NCBI RefSeq assembly: GCF_900113225.1
Contig: NZ_FOZE01000001.1
Coordinates: 1,860,001 to 1,924,000, forward strand
Reading direction: 5' to 3'
Origin: Mitsuaria sp. PDC51
GTDB taxonomy: Bacteria > Pseudomonadota > Gammaproteobacteria > Burkholderiales > Burkholderiaceae_C
Length of the DNA: 64,000 nucleotides
The notes under the pieces are model-generated. The model saw only the letters and a program-made list of their open reading frames with translations, ran no database searches and had not been told where the DNA came from. Each line of letters opens with the position of its first letter. The stretch's first letter is position 1. Positions 28,411 through 38,646 of the stretch are shown here, piece after piece. The translations under genes were made by a program, and so were the position numbers.

Positions 28411-29204
28411 GCCGCATCCAGGCCACGTTCGAGCGGCTGGCCGCCGCGGGCCGCAAGGCGCTGATTCCCTACGTCACCGCCGGCGATCCGTATGCCGACG
28501 TGACGGTCGAGCTGATGCTGGCGATGGCCCAGGCCGGCGCCGACGTCATCGAGCTGGGGGTGCCGTTCTCCGATCCGATGGCCGACGGCCCGGTGATCCA
28601 GAAGGCCAGCGAACGCGCGCTGGCCAAGGGCATCACGCTGGCACGCGTGCTGGAGATGGTGCGCGAGTTCCGTCGCCAGGACGACGCGACGCCGGTCGTG
28701 CTGATGGGCTACGCCAATCCGGTGGAGCGCTTCGGCCTGGAGCGCTTCGTCACCGAGGCCAAGGCGGCCGGCGTCGATGGCGTGCTGGTGGTCGACTATC
28801 CGCCCGAGGAGTGCGAGGCCTTCGCCACCGCGCTCAAGGCCAAGGGACTGGATCCGATCTTCCTGCTGGCGCCGACTTCCACCGACGAGCGCGTCGAGCG
28901 TCTGGGCCGGCTGGCCAGCGGCTACGTCTACTACGTCTCGCTCAAGGGGGTGACCGGCGCCGGCCACCTGGACACCGGCGCCGTCGCCGACGCGATGCCG
29001 CGCCTGCGCCGGCATGTGAAGGTGCCGCTGGGCGTGGGTTTCGGCATCCGTGACGGGGCGACGGCCGCCGCCGTGGCCCGGCATGCGGACGCGGTGGTGA
29101 TCGGTTCGGCCCTGGTTCAGCTGATCGAGGTGCAATCCAGGGATAATGTCGCGATCCAGGCTGCGGCCTTCATCCGAGACATCCGCGCCGCGCTGGACGC
29201 CTGA
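28407..29204 (+). CDS. trpA: Tryptophan synthase alpha subunit
   Basis: A 265-residue TIM barrel that cleaves indole-glycerol phosphate to indole. The catalytic Glu is in [19 protein letters not shown] (near residue 50) and the Asp in [10 protein letters not shown]-like [27 protein letters not shown] and GVGFGIRDG close the phosphate site. GGGAGG lies 6 bases before the ATG, inside the trpB end. A hairpin follows before accD. Confidence 0.97.
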
Positions 29205-29233
29205 GCGGGGCAATCTGCCCCGCTTTCGCGTTT
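29204..29233 (+). terminator. Hairpin between trpA and accD, possible weak terminator
   Basis: AGCGGGGCA pairs with TGCCCCGCT around ATC; it begins at the last base of the trpA stop. The tail is TTCGCGTTT, too GC-rich for a strong terminator, so it may only attenuate read-through into accD. Confidence 0.55.
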
Positions 29234-29256
29234 CGCGACAGACATAGGAGCCCGCC

Positions 29257-30129
29257 ATGAGTTGGCTTGAGAAACTTCTTCCGCCCAAGATCCAGCAGAC
29301 CGACCCCGACCAGCGCCGCACGGTGCCGGAAGGCTTGTGGATCAAGTGCCCGTCCTGCGAGACGGTGCTCTACAAGACCGACCTCGAGCAGAACGTCAAC
29401 GTCTGCCCGAAGTGCGGCCACCACCACCGCATCGGCGCCCGCGCCCGCCTGGACGCGTTCCTGGACGGGGAAGGGCGCTACGAGGTCGGCCAGGAGGTGC
29501 TGCCGGTCGACGCGCTGAAGTTCAAGGACAGCAAGAAGTATCCCGACCGCCTCAAGGAAGCGTTGGAGAACACCGGCGAGACCGACGCGCTGGTCGTCAT
29601 GGGCGGCGCGGTGATGAGCATCCCGGTCGTCGCCGCCTGCTTCGAGTTCGACTTCATGGGCGGCTCGATGGGCTCCGTGGTCGGCGAACGCTTCGCGCGC
29701 GGCGTCGAGACCGCGCTGGAGCAGAAGACCCCCTTCATCTGCTTCACCGCCACCGGCGGCGCGCGGATGCAGGAAGGCCTGCTCTCGCTGATGCAGATGG
29801 CCAAGACCAACGCGGCGCTGACGCGCCTGGCCAAGGCCAAGCTCCCCTACATCAGCGTGCTGACCGACCCGACGATGGGCGGCGTCTCGGCGAGCTTCGC
29901 GTTCGTCGGCGACATCGTCATCGCCGAGCCCAAGGCGCTGATCGGCTTCGCGGGCCCGCGCGTGATCGAGAACACCGTGCGCGAGAAGCTGCCCGCCGGC
30001 TTCCAGCGCGCTGAGTTCCTGATGGAGAAGGGCGCGATCGACATGATCGTGGACCGCCGCAAGCTGCGCGAGGTCGTGGCCCGCAACCTGGCCATCCTGC
30101 AGCGCCAGAGCGCCGACGCGGTCGCCTGA
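29257..30129 (+). CDS. accD: Acetyl-CoA carboxylase carboxyltransferase subunit beta
   Basis: A 290-residue subunit that, with AccA, moves the carboxyl group from biotin to acetyl-CoA to make malonyl-CoA. The N-terminal zinc ribbon is C31-xx-C34 and C50-xx-C53. The crotonase-like body contains [39 protein letters not shown] and [16 protein letters not shown]. Position after trpA and before folC is the standard gammaproteobacterial and betaproteobacterial order. Confidence 0.97.
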   Translation: MSWLEKLLPPKIQQTDPDQRRTVPEGLWIKCPSCETVLYKTDLEQNVNVCPKCGHHHRIGARARLDAFLDGEGRYEVGQEVLPVDALKFKDSKKYPDRLKEALENTGETDALVVMGGAVMSIPVVAACFEFDFMGGSMGSVVGERFARGVETALEQKTPFICFTATGGARMQEGLLSLMQMAKTNAALTRLAKAKLPYISVLTDPTMGGVSASFAFVGDIVIAEPKALIGFAGPRVIENTVREKLPAGFQRAEFLMEKGAIDMIVDRRKLREVVARNLAILQRQSADAVA

Positions 30130-30171
30130 CGGCGCGCCGCCGAACCGCCCGCGGCGGTTCCGGTCCTCAGC

Positions 30172-30207
30172 ACGGCCAGACCCCTCCCGGTCTGGCCGTC
30201 TTCATTT
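30172..30207 (+). terminator. Hairpin terminator after accD
   Basis: ACGGCCAGACC pairs perfectly with GGTCTGGCCGT around CCTCCC, then CTTCATTT. The stem is strong; the T-tract is interrupted. folC starts 18 bases later. Confidence 0.7.
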
Positions 30208-30224
30208 GAGCCTTGGACATTCCG

Positions 30225-31604
30225 ATGACTTCTTCCCCGAACGACCTGTCGATCCCGCAACTGGCCCCGGGCGGCGACGCCCAGCCGGTGCTGGAGGCGT
30301 GGCTGTCGCGCTGCGAGCGGCTGCATCCCAAGGAGATCGACATGACGCTGGCCCGGGTCGCCGAGGTGCGCGACCGGCTGGGCCTGCGCTTCGGCGCGGA
30401 CACGCCCGTCGTCATGGTCGCCGGCACCAACGGCAAGGGCTCGACCTGCGCGATGCTGGAGAGCATCGCGCTGCAGGCCGGCTACCGCGTCGGCCTCTAC
30501 ATCAAGCCGCACCTGGTGCACTTCCAGGAGCGCTGCCGCGTCGGCGGGGCGCCGGTGGATGCCGCGTCGCTGCTGCCGCATTTCGAGGCCGTCGAGCGCG
30601 CGCGCGGCGAGTTGACCCTGACCTATTTCGAGTTCACGACGCTCGCGATCCTGCACCGCCTGGCCGCGGAGCCGCTGGACCTGGTGATCCTGGAGGTCGG
30701 CCTGGGCGGGCGGCTGGACGCGGTCAACGCGATCGATGCCGACTGCAGCGTCATCACCAGCATCGACCTGGACCACACCGAGTACCTGGGTCCGGACCGC
30801 GAATCGGTCGGCCGCGAGAAGGCGCACATCATGCGGCCGGGCAAGCCGGTGATCGTCTCCGACCCGATGCCGCCCGCCTCGATCGCCGCGCATGCGGCCT
30901 CGATCGGGGCCGACCTGCGCCAGCTGGGCCACGATTTCACCTATTCGGGCGACCGGCAGCAGTGGCAGTGGGCGGGGCGCTCGCGCCGCTACAGCGGCAT
31001 GTCGTATCCGGCGCTGCGTGGCGTGAACCAGCTGCTGAATGCCTCCGGCGTGCTGGCCGTGTTCGAGGCGCTGTACGAGCGGCTGCCGATCTCCGCCCAG
31101 GCGGTACGCGCCGGCCTGGCGCTGGTGGAGCTGCCGGGGCGCTTCCAGGTGATCCCGGGCTCGCCGATGCTGGTGCTGGACGTGGCGCACAACCCGCACG
31201 CGGTGGCGGCGCTGGCGCAGAACCTGGACCAGATGGGCTTCTACCCGCGCACCCGCGCGGTGTTCGGCGCGATGGCCGACAAGGACCTGGCCAACATCCT
31301 GGCGCGGATCTCGCCGCTGATCGATCACTGGCACTTCTGCGACCTGCCGATCGCCCGTGCGGCGAGCGCCCAGGCGCTCCAGCAGCGCTTCGACGAGGCC
31401 CGCGCCGCCAGCGCGCTGCAGACGCCGAAGGAAGTGGGCAGTTCTCTGCATCCGGACCCCGCGTCGGCGCTGGCCGCCGCGGCGGCCGAGGCGGACCCCG
31501 CTGATAGAATTTTGGTCTTTGGTTCGTTCTTCACCGTGGGCGGCATCCTCAAGCACGGCATCCCGAGATTGGGCGGCGGCGTCCAGCCGGAAGCCGCGCC
31601 CTGA
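30225..31604 (+). CDS. folC: Bifunctional folylpolyglutamate/dihydrofolate synthase
   Basis: A 459-residue Mur-ligase-family enzyme that adds glutamate to dihydropteroate and folates. The ATP loop is VVMVAGTNGKGSTCAMLESI (near residue 65), followed by LYIKPHLVHFQERCRV. LEVGLGGRLDAVNAIDADCS and DLDHTEYLG are the metal and folate region; LDVAHNPHAVAALA begins the C-terminal domain. ATG chosen over a TTG 12 bases earlier. It continues toward the SPOR and cvpA genes on the same strand. Confidence 0.95.
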   Translation: MTSSPNDLSIPQLAPGGDAQPVLEAWLSRCERLHPKEIDMTLARVAEVRDRLGLRFGADTPVVMVAGTNGKGSTCAMLESIALQAGYRVGLYIKPHLVHFQERCRVGGAPVDAASLLPHFEAVERARGELTLTYFEFTTLAILHRLAAEPLDLVILEVGLGGRLDAVNAIDADCSVITSIDLDHTEYLGPDRESVGREKAHIMRPGKPVIVSDPMPPASIAAHAASIGADLRQLGHDFTYSGDRQQWQWAGRSRRYSGMSYPALRGVNQLLNASGVLAVFEALYERLPISAQAVRAGLALVELPGRFQVIPGSPMLVLDVAHNPHAVAALAQNLDQMGFYPRTRAVFGAMADKDLANILARISPLIDHWHFCDLPIARAASAQALQQRFDEARAASALQTPKEVGSSLHPDPASALAAAAAEADPADRILVFGSFFTVGGILKHGIPRLGGGVQPEAAP

Positions 31605-31756
31605 GGGACCGCCCATGCCGCGCCAACCGCGCGTTGAACGCGTCGCAACGCTGCATTCGAATCTGTCGCGATTGAAGTCGGCGGCCCTGTCCGCAGATGC
31701 GCCAGGGCCGCTTTCCGCTCCGGGGCGGCGCGGCACCAACCAGGTCTTCCGAGTAC

Positions 31757-32743
31757 ATGGGATTTCTTTCCTTCCTGAAGCGCGGCGAAGCGAATGAGGC
31801 CGGCGACCGCGGTGCCGAGCGGGGGCGCGCCGGCGACGGTGGCCGTGGCCGTGCCCGCGGTGGCGCCGAGGCGGTGGACGACGTCCAGCAACTGCGCCTG
31901 CGGGCCCGGCGGCGCCTGATCGGTGCGGCGGTGCTGGTGGGGGTGGCGGTGATCGTGTTCCCGCTGCTGTTCGAGACCCAGCCCCGCCCCATCCCGGTGG
32001 ACCTGCCGATCGACATCCCGCGCAAGGACGGCGCCGCGCCGCTGAACATCCCGGCGCCGACCGCCCAGACCGCGCGTCCCCCGGCCGCCGATGGCGATGC
32101 CGGTCGCGGCATCATCACCGAGTCCGCCGAGCAGGCCGCCGCCGACCGCGCGGTGCCGCCGCCCCAGACCGCGACGCCGGAGCAGCAGGTCGCGCAGGCG
32201 ATGCCGCCGACGCGCATGGCGACGCAGCCCGACGAACGCGCCACGATGGCCGAACCGGCACGCCCGGCGCGCGTCGAGCCCAAGCCGGAGTCCAGACCCG
32301 ACACGCGGGCCGAGTCCAAGCCTGAAAGCAGCAAGCCCGAAAGCAGCAAGCCGGAGCGCAAGCCCGAGCCGAAGCCCGAGGCCAAGCCGGAGCGCAAGCC
32401 CGAAGCCAAGCCCGAATCGAAGCCCGACACCCGGTCGGCCGACGCCGCCCGCGCGCAGGCCTTGCTGGAAGGCCGGTCCGCGTCGGACCGCAAGCCCGAT
32501 GCCGCCGCCGGCGGCGGGCGCTTCATCGTCCAGGTGGGTGCTTACGCCGACGGCAAGGCCGCCCAGGACGTGCGCGCCAAGGTCGAGCGGCTCGGGTTGA
32601 AGACCTACACGCAGGCGGTCGAGACCGCCGACGGCAAGCGCATCCGCGTGCGGGTGGGGCCGTTCAATTCGCGGGACGAGGCGGACAAGGTCGCGGCGAA
32701 GGTGCGCGGCGGTGGTCTCTCCTCGGCCGTGCTGACGCTCTGA
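31757..32743 (+). CDS. SPOR-domain protein, DedD-like
   Basis: A 328-residue bitopic inner-membrane protein. A cytoplasmic basic start is followed by one transmembrane helix (about 56-75, LIGAAVLVGVAVIVFPLLF). A long Pro/Ala/Lys/Glu linker holds a run of KPE/KPES units. The C-terminal SPOR domain (RFIVQVGAYADGKAAQDVRA, RIRVRVGPFNSRDEADKVAA) binds denuded glycan at the division septum. The ATG giving MGFLSFLKRGE is used, since the family starts with this short pattern. The place between folC and cvpA is where dedD lies in E. coli. Confidence 0.88.
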   Translation: MGFLSFLKRGEANEAGDRGAERGRAGDGGRGRARGGAEAVDDVQQLRLRARRRLIGAAVLVGVAVIVFPLLFETQPRPIPVDLPIDIPRKDGAAPLNIPAPTAQTARPPAADGDAGRGIITESAEQAAADRAVPPPQTATPEQQVAQAMPPTRMATQPDERATMAEPARPARVEPKPESRPDTRAESKPESSKPESSKPERKPEPKPEAKPERKPEAKPESKPDTRSADAARAQALLEGRSASDRKPDAAAGGGRFIVQVGAYADGKAAQDVRAKVERLGLKTYTQAVETADGKRIRVRVGPFNSRDEADKVAAKVRGGGLSSAVLTL

Positions 32744-32826
32744 CGGGCCGGCACGGAGACCAGGACGATGCCCGGCCATGAACGCTTCGCGCCCCGATCG
32801 CCAGTTGCCCGTCGCGGAGCACCGCG

Positions 32827-33315
32827 ATGAACTGGGTCGACATCGCGCTGCTGAGCCTGCTGGCGATCTCGGTGCTGCTGGGCGCCTGGCGCGGCCTGGT
32901 GTTCGAGCTGATGACGATCGCCGGCTGGGGCGTGGCCTACCTGGCCTCGCCCTTCGTCGCCCCGTTCATCGAGCGCTTCATCCCGCCGGAGAAGGTCGGC
33001 CCGGCGCTGATCCATGCGCTGGGACTGGTGCTGGGCTTCATCCTCGTCCTGCTGGTGTGGGGCCTGGGCGCGAAGCTGGTCCGGGCGCTGATTCACGCGA
33101 CGCCGCTGGGCGTGATCGACCGGCTCGGCGGCGCGGCCTTCGGCGTGCTGCGCGCGGTGCTGCTGGCGCTGCTGGCCACCGTCATCGTCGGCATGACACC
33201 GGCGGTGCGCTCGCAAGCCTGGACCGAATCGCAGGCCGCGCCCTGGCTGCAGGCGGCGCTGACGCAGCTGCGGCCGCTGTTGCCGGCGGCGCTGCACGAC
33301 TACATTCCGGCCTGA
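32827..33315 (+). CDS. cvpA: CvpA family membrane protein
   Basis: A 162-residue inner-membrane protein with four hydrophobic segments. It opens with NWVDIALLSLLAISVLLGAW and has LVFELMTIAGWGVAYLAS typical of CvpA (colicin V production protein). GVIDRLGGAAFGVLRAVLL is the conserved third segment. Its exact function is unresolved. It precedes purF by 60 bases, as in E. coli. Confidence 0.94.
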   Translation: MNWVDIALLSLLAISVLLGAWRGLVFELMTIAGWGVAYLASPFVAPFIERFIPPEKVGPALIHALGLVLGFILVLLVWGLGAKLVRALIHATPLGVIDRLGGAAFGVLRAVLLALLATVIVGMTPAVRSQAWTESQAAPWLQAALTQLRPLLPAALHDYIPA

Positions 33316-33375
33316 GCGTCACGAGCGCCCGGGTCTTCGCTTTCCTCCCGTTTCCAGAGCTTTGAAGGACCTCCC

Positions 33376-34887
33376 ATGTGCGGCATCGTCGGTGTGATTT
33401 CCAAGGCGCCGGTCAACCAGCTGATCTATGACGCGCTGCTGCTGCTGCAGCACCGCGGCCAGGACGCGGCCGGCATCGTCACGATGCAGGGCCACAAGTG
33501 CTTCATGCACAAGGCGCGCGGCATGGTGCGCGACGTCTTCCGCACCCGCAACATGCGCGCGCTGCCCGGCAACGTGGGCCTGGGCCAGGTCCGCTACCCG
33601 ACCGCCGGCAATGCCTACTCCGAGGAAGAGGCCCAGCCGTTCTACGTCAACGCGCCCTACGGCATCGTGCTGGTCCACAACGGCAACCTGACCAACGCGC
33701 ATGCGCTGAAGGACGAGCTGTTCGAGGTCGATCGCCGCCACATCAACACCGAGAGCGACACCGAGGTGCTGATCAACGTGCTGGCGCACGAGCTGGAGAT
33801 GGCCGGCCGCGACCTGCCGCTGACGCCGGCGCAGATCTTCAAGGCCGTGGGCACGGTGCACAAGCGCATCAAGGGCTCCTACGGCGTGATCGCGCTGATC
33901 GCCGGCCATGGCCTGCTCGCCTTCCGCGATCCCTATGGCATCCGGCCGTTGTGCTTCGGCCAGTCGGGCGACGGCGAGGTGATGGTGGCCAGCGAGAGCG
34001 TCGCGCTCGAGGGCACCGGTCACACGCTGACGCGCGACCTCGCGCCCGGCGAGGCCCTGTTCATCGACACCAGCGGCACCATTCACACGCAGCAGTGCGC
34101 GGAGCACCCGACGCTGAACCCCTGCATGTTCGAGTTCGTCTACCTGGCGCGCCCGGACTCGGTGATGGACGGCATCTCGGTCTACCAGGCGCGCCTCAAC
34201 ATGGGCGAGACGCTGGCCCAGCGCCTGATCTCGACGATCCCGCCCAGCGAGATCGACGTCGTCATCCCGATCCCGGAATCGAGCCGCCCGTCGGCGATGC
34301 AACTCGCGCACCGCATCGGCAAGCCGTACCGCGAGGGCTTCGTCAAGAACCGCTACGTCGGCCGGACCTTCATCATGCCGGGCCAGTCCACGCGCAAGAA
34401 GTCGGTGCGCCAGAAGCTCAACGCGATCGGCCTGGAGTTCAAGGGCCGCAACGTGCTGCTGGTCGACGATTCCATCGTGCGCGGCACGACCTCCAAGGAG
34501 ATCGTCCAGATGGCCCGCGAGGCCGGTGCCAACAAGGTCTACCTGGCCTCGGCCGCGCCGCCGGTGCGCTTCCCCAACGTCTACGGCATCGACATGCCGA
34601 CGAAGGAGGAGTTGATCGCCCATGGCCGCTCGATCGAGGAGATCCGCCAGTTCATCGGCGCCGATGCGCTGATCTACCAGGACGTCGACGCGATGAAACG
34701 CGTCGTCGCCCAGCTGCGTCCGGGTCTGAACGGCTTCGAGGCCTCCTGCTTCGACGGCCAGTACATCACCGGCGACGTGTCGGCCGAGGACTTCGCGACG
34801 CTGCAGGCGCAGCGCAAGTCGCAGCCCGAGGAGGAGGACCTGCCGGCGCGCAGCCGCCTCGCGCTGCAGAGCGGCGGAGACCAGTGA
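33376..34887 (+). CDS. purF: Amidophosphoribosyltransferase
   Basis: A 503-residue enzyme for the first step of purine synthesis. Cys2 ([10 protein letters not shown]) is the glutaminase nucleophile; [12 protein letters not shown] and [16 protein letters not shown] follow. The PRPP loop is [20 protein letters not shown] near residue 360. Full length. The stop shares one base with the metZ start (TGATG), so the two are translationally coupled. Confidence 0.98.
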   Translation: MCGIVGVISKAPVNQLIYDALLLLQHRGQDAAGIVTMQGHKCFMHKARGMVRDVFRTRNMRALPGNVGLGQVRYPTAGNAYSEEEAQPFYVNAPYGIVLVHNGNLTNAHALKDELFEVDRRHINTESDTEVLINVLAHELEMAGRDLPLTPAQIFKAVGTVHKRIKGSYGVIALIAGHGLLAFRDPYGIRPLCFGQSGDGEVMVASESVALEGTGHTLTRDLAPGEALFIDTSGTIHTQQCAEHPTLNPCMFEFVYLARPDSVMDGISVYQARLNMGETLAQRLISTIPPSEIDVVIPIPESSRPSAMQLAHRIGKPYREGFVKNRYVGRTFIMPGQSTRKKSVRQKLNAIGLEFKGRNVLLVDDSIVRGTTSKEIVQMAREAGANKVYLASAAPPVRFPNVYGIDMPTKEELIAHGRSIEEIRQFIGADALIYQDVDAMKRVVAQLRPGLNGFEASCFDGQYITGDVSAEDFATLQAQRKSQPEEEDLPARSRLALQSGGDQ

Positions 34888-36131
34888 TGGCCAACGAAAA
34901 GCAAGGGGGCATCCCGCGCGTGGACCTGCCGGCCGACGCGCGCCTGGACACGCTCGCGGTCCGCGAGGGCCTGCCGCCGTCGCCCTGGGGCGAGAACTCC
35001 GAGGCGCTGTACCTGACCAGCTCCTTCGTGCATCCGGACGCGGCCACCGCCGCGCGCCGCTTCGCCAACGAGGAGGAGGCCTTCGTCTACAGCCGCTTCT
35101 CCAATCCGACGGTGATGATGATGGAGCGCCGGCTCGCGGCGCTGGAGGGCACCGAGGCCTGCATCGCGACGTCCTCGGGCATGTCCGCGATCATGCTGCT
35201 CGTGATGGGCCTGCTGAAGGCCGGCGATCACGTCGTGTGCTCGCGCTCGGTCTTCGGCTCGACGATCAAGCTGCTGCAGGGCGAGTTCGGCAAGTTCGGC
35301 GTCCAGACGACCTTCGTCTCGCAGACCGACCTGACGGAATGGAAGAACGCGCTGCAGCCCAACACCAGGCTGCTGTTCGCCGAGACCCCGACCAATCCGC
35401 TGACCGAGGTCTGCGATGTCGCCGCGCTGGCGGACATCGCGCACGGCCACGGTGCGCTGCTCGCGGTCGACAACTGCTTCGCATCCCCCGCGCTGCAGCA
35501 GCCGGCGAAGATGGGCGCGGACTTCATCATCCACTCCGGCACCAAGTACCTCGATGGCCAGGGCCGCGTGATCGCCGGCGCGATCTGCGCGTCGTCGAAA
35601 CATGTGGACGAGGTGTTCACGCCGGTGATGCGTTCGGTGGGCATGTCGCTCTCGCCGTTCAACGCCTGGGTCGTGCTCAAGGGCATGGAGACGCTGTCGG
35701 TGCGCATGAAGGCGCAGACCGCCAGCGCCGCGCGGCTGGCCGAATGGCTGGAGGCCCATCCCGGCGTCGAGCGCGTCTATTACCCGGGCCTGAAGTCGCA
35801 CCCGCAGCATGAGCTCGCGATGCGCCAGCAAGGCGGGCAGGGCGGGGCGGTGGTGTCCTTCATCGTCAAGGGCGGCGCCCGGGCGGCCGAGGACGGTGGT
35901 CGCGCCGCCGCCTTCCACGTGATCGACCAGACACGCATCTGCTCCATCACCGCCAACCTGGGCGACACCAAGACCACCATCACCCATCCGGCCAGCACCT
36001 CGCACGGCCGGCTCACCGAGCCGCAACGCCAGGCGGCCGGCATCACGCAGGGGCTGATCCGCGTCGCGGTGGGCCTCGAAGACATCGAAGACATCAAGGC
36101 CGACCTGGCCCGTGGTTTGAACTCGCTATGA
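34887..36131 (+). CDS. metZ: O-succinylhomoserine sulfhydrylase
   Basis: A 414-residue PLP enzyme of the Cys/Met metabolism family, making homocysteine directly from O-succinylhomoserine and sulfide. [20 protein letters not shown] (near 62) and the PLP lysine in [14 protein letters not shown] (near 211) are clear; [22 protein letters not shown] ends the C-terminal domain. The purF-metZ pairing is typical of beta- and gammaproteobacteria such as Pseudomonas, which supports metZ over metB. Its stop overlaps gltX (ATGA). Confidence 0.93.
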   Translation: MANEKQGGIPRVDLPADARLDTLAVREGLPPSPWGENSEALYLTSSFVHPDAATAARRFANEEEAFVYSRFSNPTVMMMERRLAALEGTEACIATSSGMSAIMLLVMGLLKAGDHVVCSRSVFGSTIKLLQGEFGKFGVQTTFVSQTDLTEWKNALQPNTRLLFAETPTNPLTEVCDVAALADIAHGHGALLAVDNCFASPALQQPAKMGADFIIHSGTKYLDGQGRVIAGAICASSKHVDEVFTPVMRSVGMSLSPFNAWVVLKGMETLSVRMKAQTASAARLAEWLEAHPGVERVYYPGLKSHPQHELAMRQQGGQGGAVVSFIVKGGARAAEDGGRAAAFHVIDQTRICSITANLGDTKTTITHPASTSHGRLTEPQRQAAGITQGLIRVAVGLEDIEDIKADLARGLNSL

Positions 36132-37519
36132 CCTCTCCCATCCGCACCCGCATCGCGCCGTCGCCGACGGGCTTCCTGCACCTGGGCACGGCCCGCACCG
36201 CGCTGTTCTCGTGGGCCTATGCGCGTCACCACGGCGGCGAATTCGTGCTGCGCATCGAGGACACCGATGTCGCGCGTTCGACGCAGGATTCGGTCGACCA
36301 GATCCTGGCGTCGATGAAGTGGCTGGGCCTCGACTACGACGAGGGCCCGGTCTATCAGATGCAGCGCCTGGAGCGCTACCACGCGGTGATCGAGCAGATG
36401 ATCGCCGCGGGCACCGCCTATCGCTGTTACTGCTCGCCCGAAGAGCTGGCCGCGATGAAGGCCGGCCAGGAAGCGCGCGGCGAGAAGCGCCGCTACGACG
36501 GCACCTGGCGCCCGGAGCCAGGCAAGACGCTGCCGGTGATCCCGGCCGGCGTGTCGCCGGTGGTCCGATTCAAGAATCCGATCGACGGCGATGTCAGCTG
36601 GGACGACCTGGTCAAGGGCACCATCACGATCAACAACCGCGAGATCGACGACCTGATCCTGTTGCGTCCGGACGGCGTGCCGACCTACAACTTCGCGGTG
36701 GTGGTCGACGATTGGGACATGAAGATCACCCATGTCTTCCGCGGCGACGAGCACATCAACAACACGCCCTGGCAGATCAACCTGTTCAATGCGCTGGGCG
36801 CACCTTTGCCGGCCTTCGGGCACATCCCGGTGATCCTGGGCGATGACGGGCTGAAGCTGTCCAAGCGCCGCGGCGCAGTCAGCGTGACCGCCTACGAGGA
36901 CAACGGTTATCTGCCCGAGGCGATGCTGAACTACCTGTCGCGCCTGGGCTGGAGCCACGGCGACGACGAGCTGTTCTCGCGCGAGCAGCTGGTGTCGTGG
37001 TTCGACGGCAGTCACATTTCCAAGAGCCCCGCGCAGTGGGACCCGGCCAAGCTGGAATGGGTCAATGCGCATTACATCAAGCTGGCCGATGACGCCCGTC
37101 TGGCGGAACTGGTGAGCGCTCAACTGGCCAAGCGCGGCCTGACCGCGCCGCAGCGGCTGGAGGCGATGTGCGGCCTGTTCAAGGACCGCTGCAGCACGAC
37201 GGTCGCGCTGGCGGACTGGCTGGCGATGTACGTGTCGCCGGTGACGCCCAGCGAGGCCGACCGCGTGCAGCACTTGACCGACGCGGTCAAGCCGGCCGTG
37301 CTCGCGTTCGCCGACAAGCTCGAGGCGCTGGCCAGCTGGGACAAGGCTTCCATCAGCGCCGCCATCAAGGAAACGATCGCGGCGCACGGCCTGAAGATGC
37401 CGCAACTGGCCATCCCGGTGCGCGTGCTGGCCTGCGGCCGCGCGCAGACGCCGTCGGTCGATGCGGTGCTGGAACTCTTCGACAAAGAAATTTTGTTGAA
37501 CCGCTTGCGTTCCGTTTAA
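36128..37519 (+). CDS. gltX: Glutamyl-tRNA synthetase
   Basis: A 463-residue class I synthetase. The HIGH-type motif is [18 protein letters not shown] (near residue 9), and the KMSKS-type motif is [12 protein letters not shown]. The C-terminal anticodon-binding half runs from about 330 on. The discriminating form (tRNA-Glu only) or a second glutamyl-/glutaminyl synthetase elsewhere cannot be judged here. The gene sits directly before a cluster that contains two tRNA-Glu genes. Its 3' end overlaps the predicted tRNA promoter. Confidence 0.97.
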   Translation: MTSPIRTRIAPSPTGFLHLGTARTALFSWAYARHHGGEFVLRIEDTDVARSTQDSVDQILASMKWLGLDYDEGPVYQMQRLERYHAVIEQMIAAGTAYRCYCSPEELAAMKAGQEARGEKRRYDGTWRPEPGKTLPVIPAGVSPVVRFKNPIDGDVSWDDLVKGTITINNREIDDLILLRPDGVPTYNFAVVVDDWDMKITHVFRGDEHINNTPWQINLFNALGAPLPAFGHIPVILGDDGLKLSKRRGAVSVTAYEDNGYLPEAMLNYLSRLGWSHGDDELFSREQLVSWFDGSHISKSPAQWDPAKLEWVNAHYIKLADDARLAELVSAQLAKRGLTAPQRLEAMCGLFKDRCSTTVALADWLAMYVSPVTPSEADRVQHLTDAVKPAVLAFADKLEALASWDKASISAAIKETIAAHGLKMPQLAIPVRVLACGRAQTPSVDAVLELFDKEILLNRLRSV

Positions 37520-37534
37520 AACTCGTTCTATACT
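37505..37534 (+). promoter_or_regulatory. Sigma-70-type promoter of the tRNA cluster
   Basis: TTGCGT, 18 bases, TATACT. The -35 lies inside the last codons of gltX. Transcription would start about 125 bases before the first tRNA-Ala, giving a leader that contains a strong hairpin. Confidence 0.65.
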
Positions 37535-37598
37535 CTCGTTCTCGCTTGAACAGCGCGTTGTTCGAAACGAACTTCGAAGCAGCAGACGGCGAATCAAA

Positions 37599-37620
37599 TC
37601 GGGGAGCGCGAGCTCCCCGA
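37599..37620 (+). repeat. Perfect hairpin in the tRNA leader
   Basis: TCGGGGAGC pairs with GCTCCCCGA around GCGA, a stable tetraloop stem with no T-tract. Likely a processing or antitermination element of the tRNA precursor rather than a terminator. Confidence 0.6.
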
Positions 37621-37664
37621 TGAGATTCAAAGGCAGCTGAATCGAATCGGTTCGAATCCCCAAA

Positions 37665-37740
<76 letters not shown>

Positions 37741-37782
37741 AACTTCGGTTTGCGTGGCGCGCGGTTCAAGGAAGAAGGTTCA

Positions 37783-37858
37783 GTCCCCTTCGTCTAGAGG
37801 CCTAGGACACCACCCTTTCACGGTGATTACAGGGGTTCGAATCCCCTAGGGGACGCCA
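37783..37858 (+). tRNA. tRNA-Glu(TTC), first copy
   Basis: 76 bases with encoded CCA. Acceptor GTCCCCT pairs with AGGGGAC. Anticodon loop CTTTCAC gives TTC. T-arm GGTTCGAATCC. Begins 42 bases after the tRNA-Ala. Confidence 0.97.
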
Positions 37859-37920
37859 AGTTTTCGAGCTTGGTTACTGACTGAGATTGAACGCGAAATC
37901 GAAAATTCTTCGGAACTCGA

Positions 37921-37948
37921 TTTGAGCGTTGTCAAAATCAGGTATAGT
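37921..37948 (+). promoter_or_regulatory. Possible internal promoter before the first tRNA-Asp
   Basis: TTTGAG, 16 bases, TATAGT in the AT-rich 181-base spacer between tRNA-Glu and tRNA-Asp. The -10 is good and the -35 poor; a second start for the distal tRNAs is possible. Confidence 0.35.
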
Positions 37949-38039
37949 AACGAAATCGACGCAGAGAAGCGATCAAGTCATTGATCGAATCAAAGCGAGA
38001 CCAGTTTGATGCGAAGGAATCGAAAGATTCTGAGTATCT

Positions 38040-38116
38040 GGAGTGGTAGTTCAGTTGGTTAGAATACCGGCCTGTCACGCCGGGGGTCGCGGGTTCGAGC
38101 CCCGTCCACTCCGCCA
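38040..38116 (+). tRNA. tRNA-Asp(GTC), first copy
   Basis: 77 bases with encoded CCA. Acceptor GGAGTGG pairs with CCACTCC. Anticodon loop CTGTCAC gives GTC, with stem CCGGC/GCCGG. T-arm GGGTTCGAGCCC. Confidence 0.97.
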
Positions 38117-38163
38117 ACACAGTTGAGGCTCGGGCAGCGTACCGATTCGATGCGTCAGCATTC

Positions 38164-38239
<76 letters not shown>

Positions 38240-38298
38240 GATTTCTTGGGAGTCTGGGTTGCCGGTACGCATTGACCGAGTCACAGCAAGAAGGTTCA

Positions 38299-38374
38299 GT
38301 CCCCTTCGTCTAGAGGCCTAGGACACCACCCTTTCACGGTGATTACAGGGGTTCGAATCCCCTAGGGGACGCCA
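38299..38374 (+). tRNA. tRNA-Glu(TTC), second copy
   Basis: Identical over 76 bases to the first copy. The spacer before it shares AAGAAGGTTCA with the spacer of the first block, evidence of block duplication. Confidence 0.97.
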
Positions 38375-38476
38375 AGTTTGACAAGGCTTGGCTGCATCGC
38401 GGTTCCGAATGGATCCGTTGGCTCGCAGCGAAACTTGTTCGCGAACGATATCGACGCGCTCAACAGCGTCGTATCT

Positions 38477-38553
38477 GGAGTGGTAGTTCAGTTGGTTAGA
38501 ATACCGGCCTGTCACGCCGGGGGTCGCGGGTTCGAGCCCCGTCCACTCCGCCA
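38477..38553 (+). tRNA. tRNA-Asp(GTC), second copy
   Basis: Identical over 77 bases to the first copy, preceded by the same GTATCTGG-like flank. Last tRNA of the cluster; a terminator follows after 6 bases. Confidence 0.97.
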
Positions 38554-38559
38554 ATATTG

Positions 38560-38597
38560 AAACCCTGTCGATGCAAGTCGGCAGGGTTTTTTCTTTT
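38560..38597 (+). terminator. Rho-independent terminator of the tRNA cluster
   Basis: AAACCCTG pairs with CAGGGTTT around 14 bases, followed by TTTTCTTTT. Ends the six-tRNA transcript. Confidence 0.9.
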
Positions 38598-38646
38598 GCC
38601 CGTTCCGGTCTCATTCCGGTTAAGGCGGGCCACGCCTGCGGAGTAT

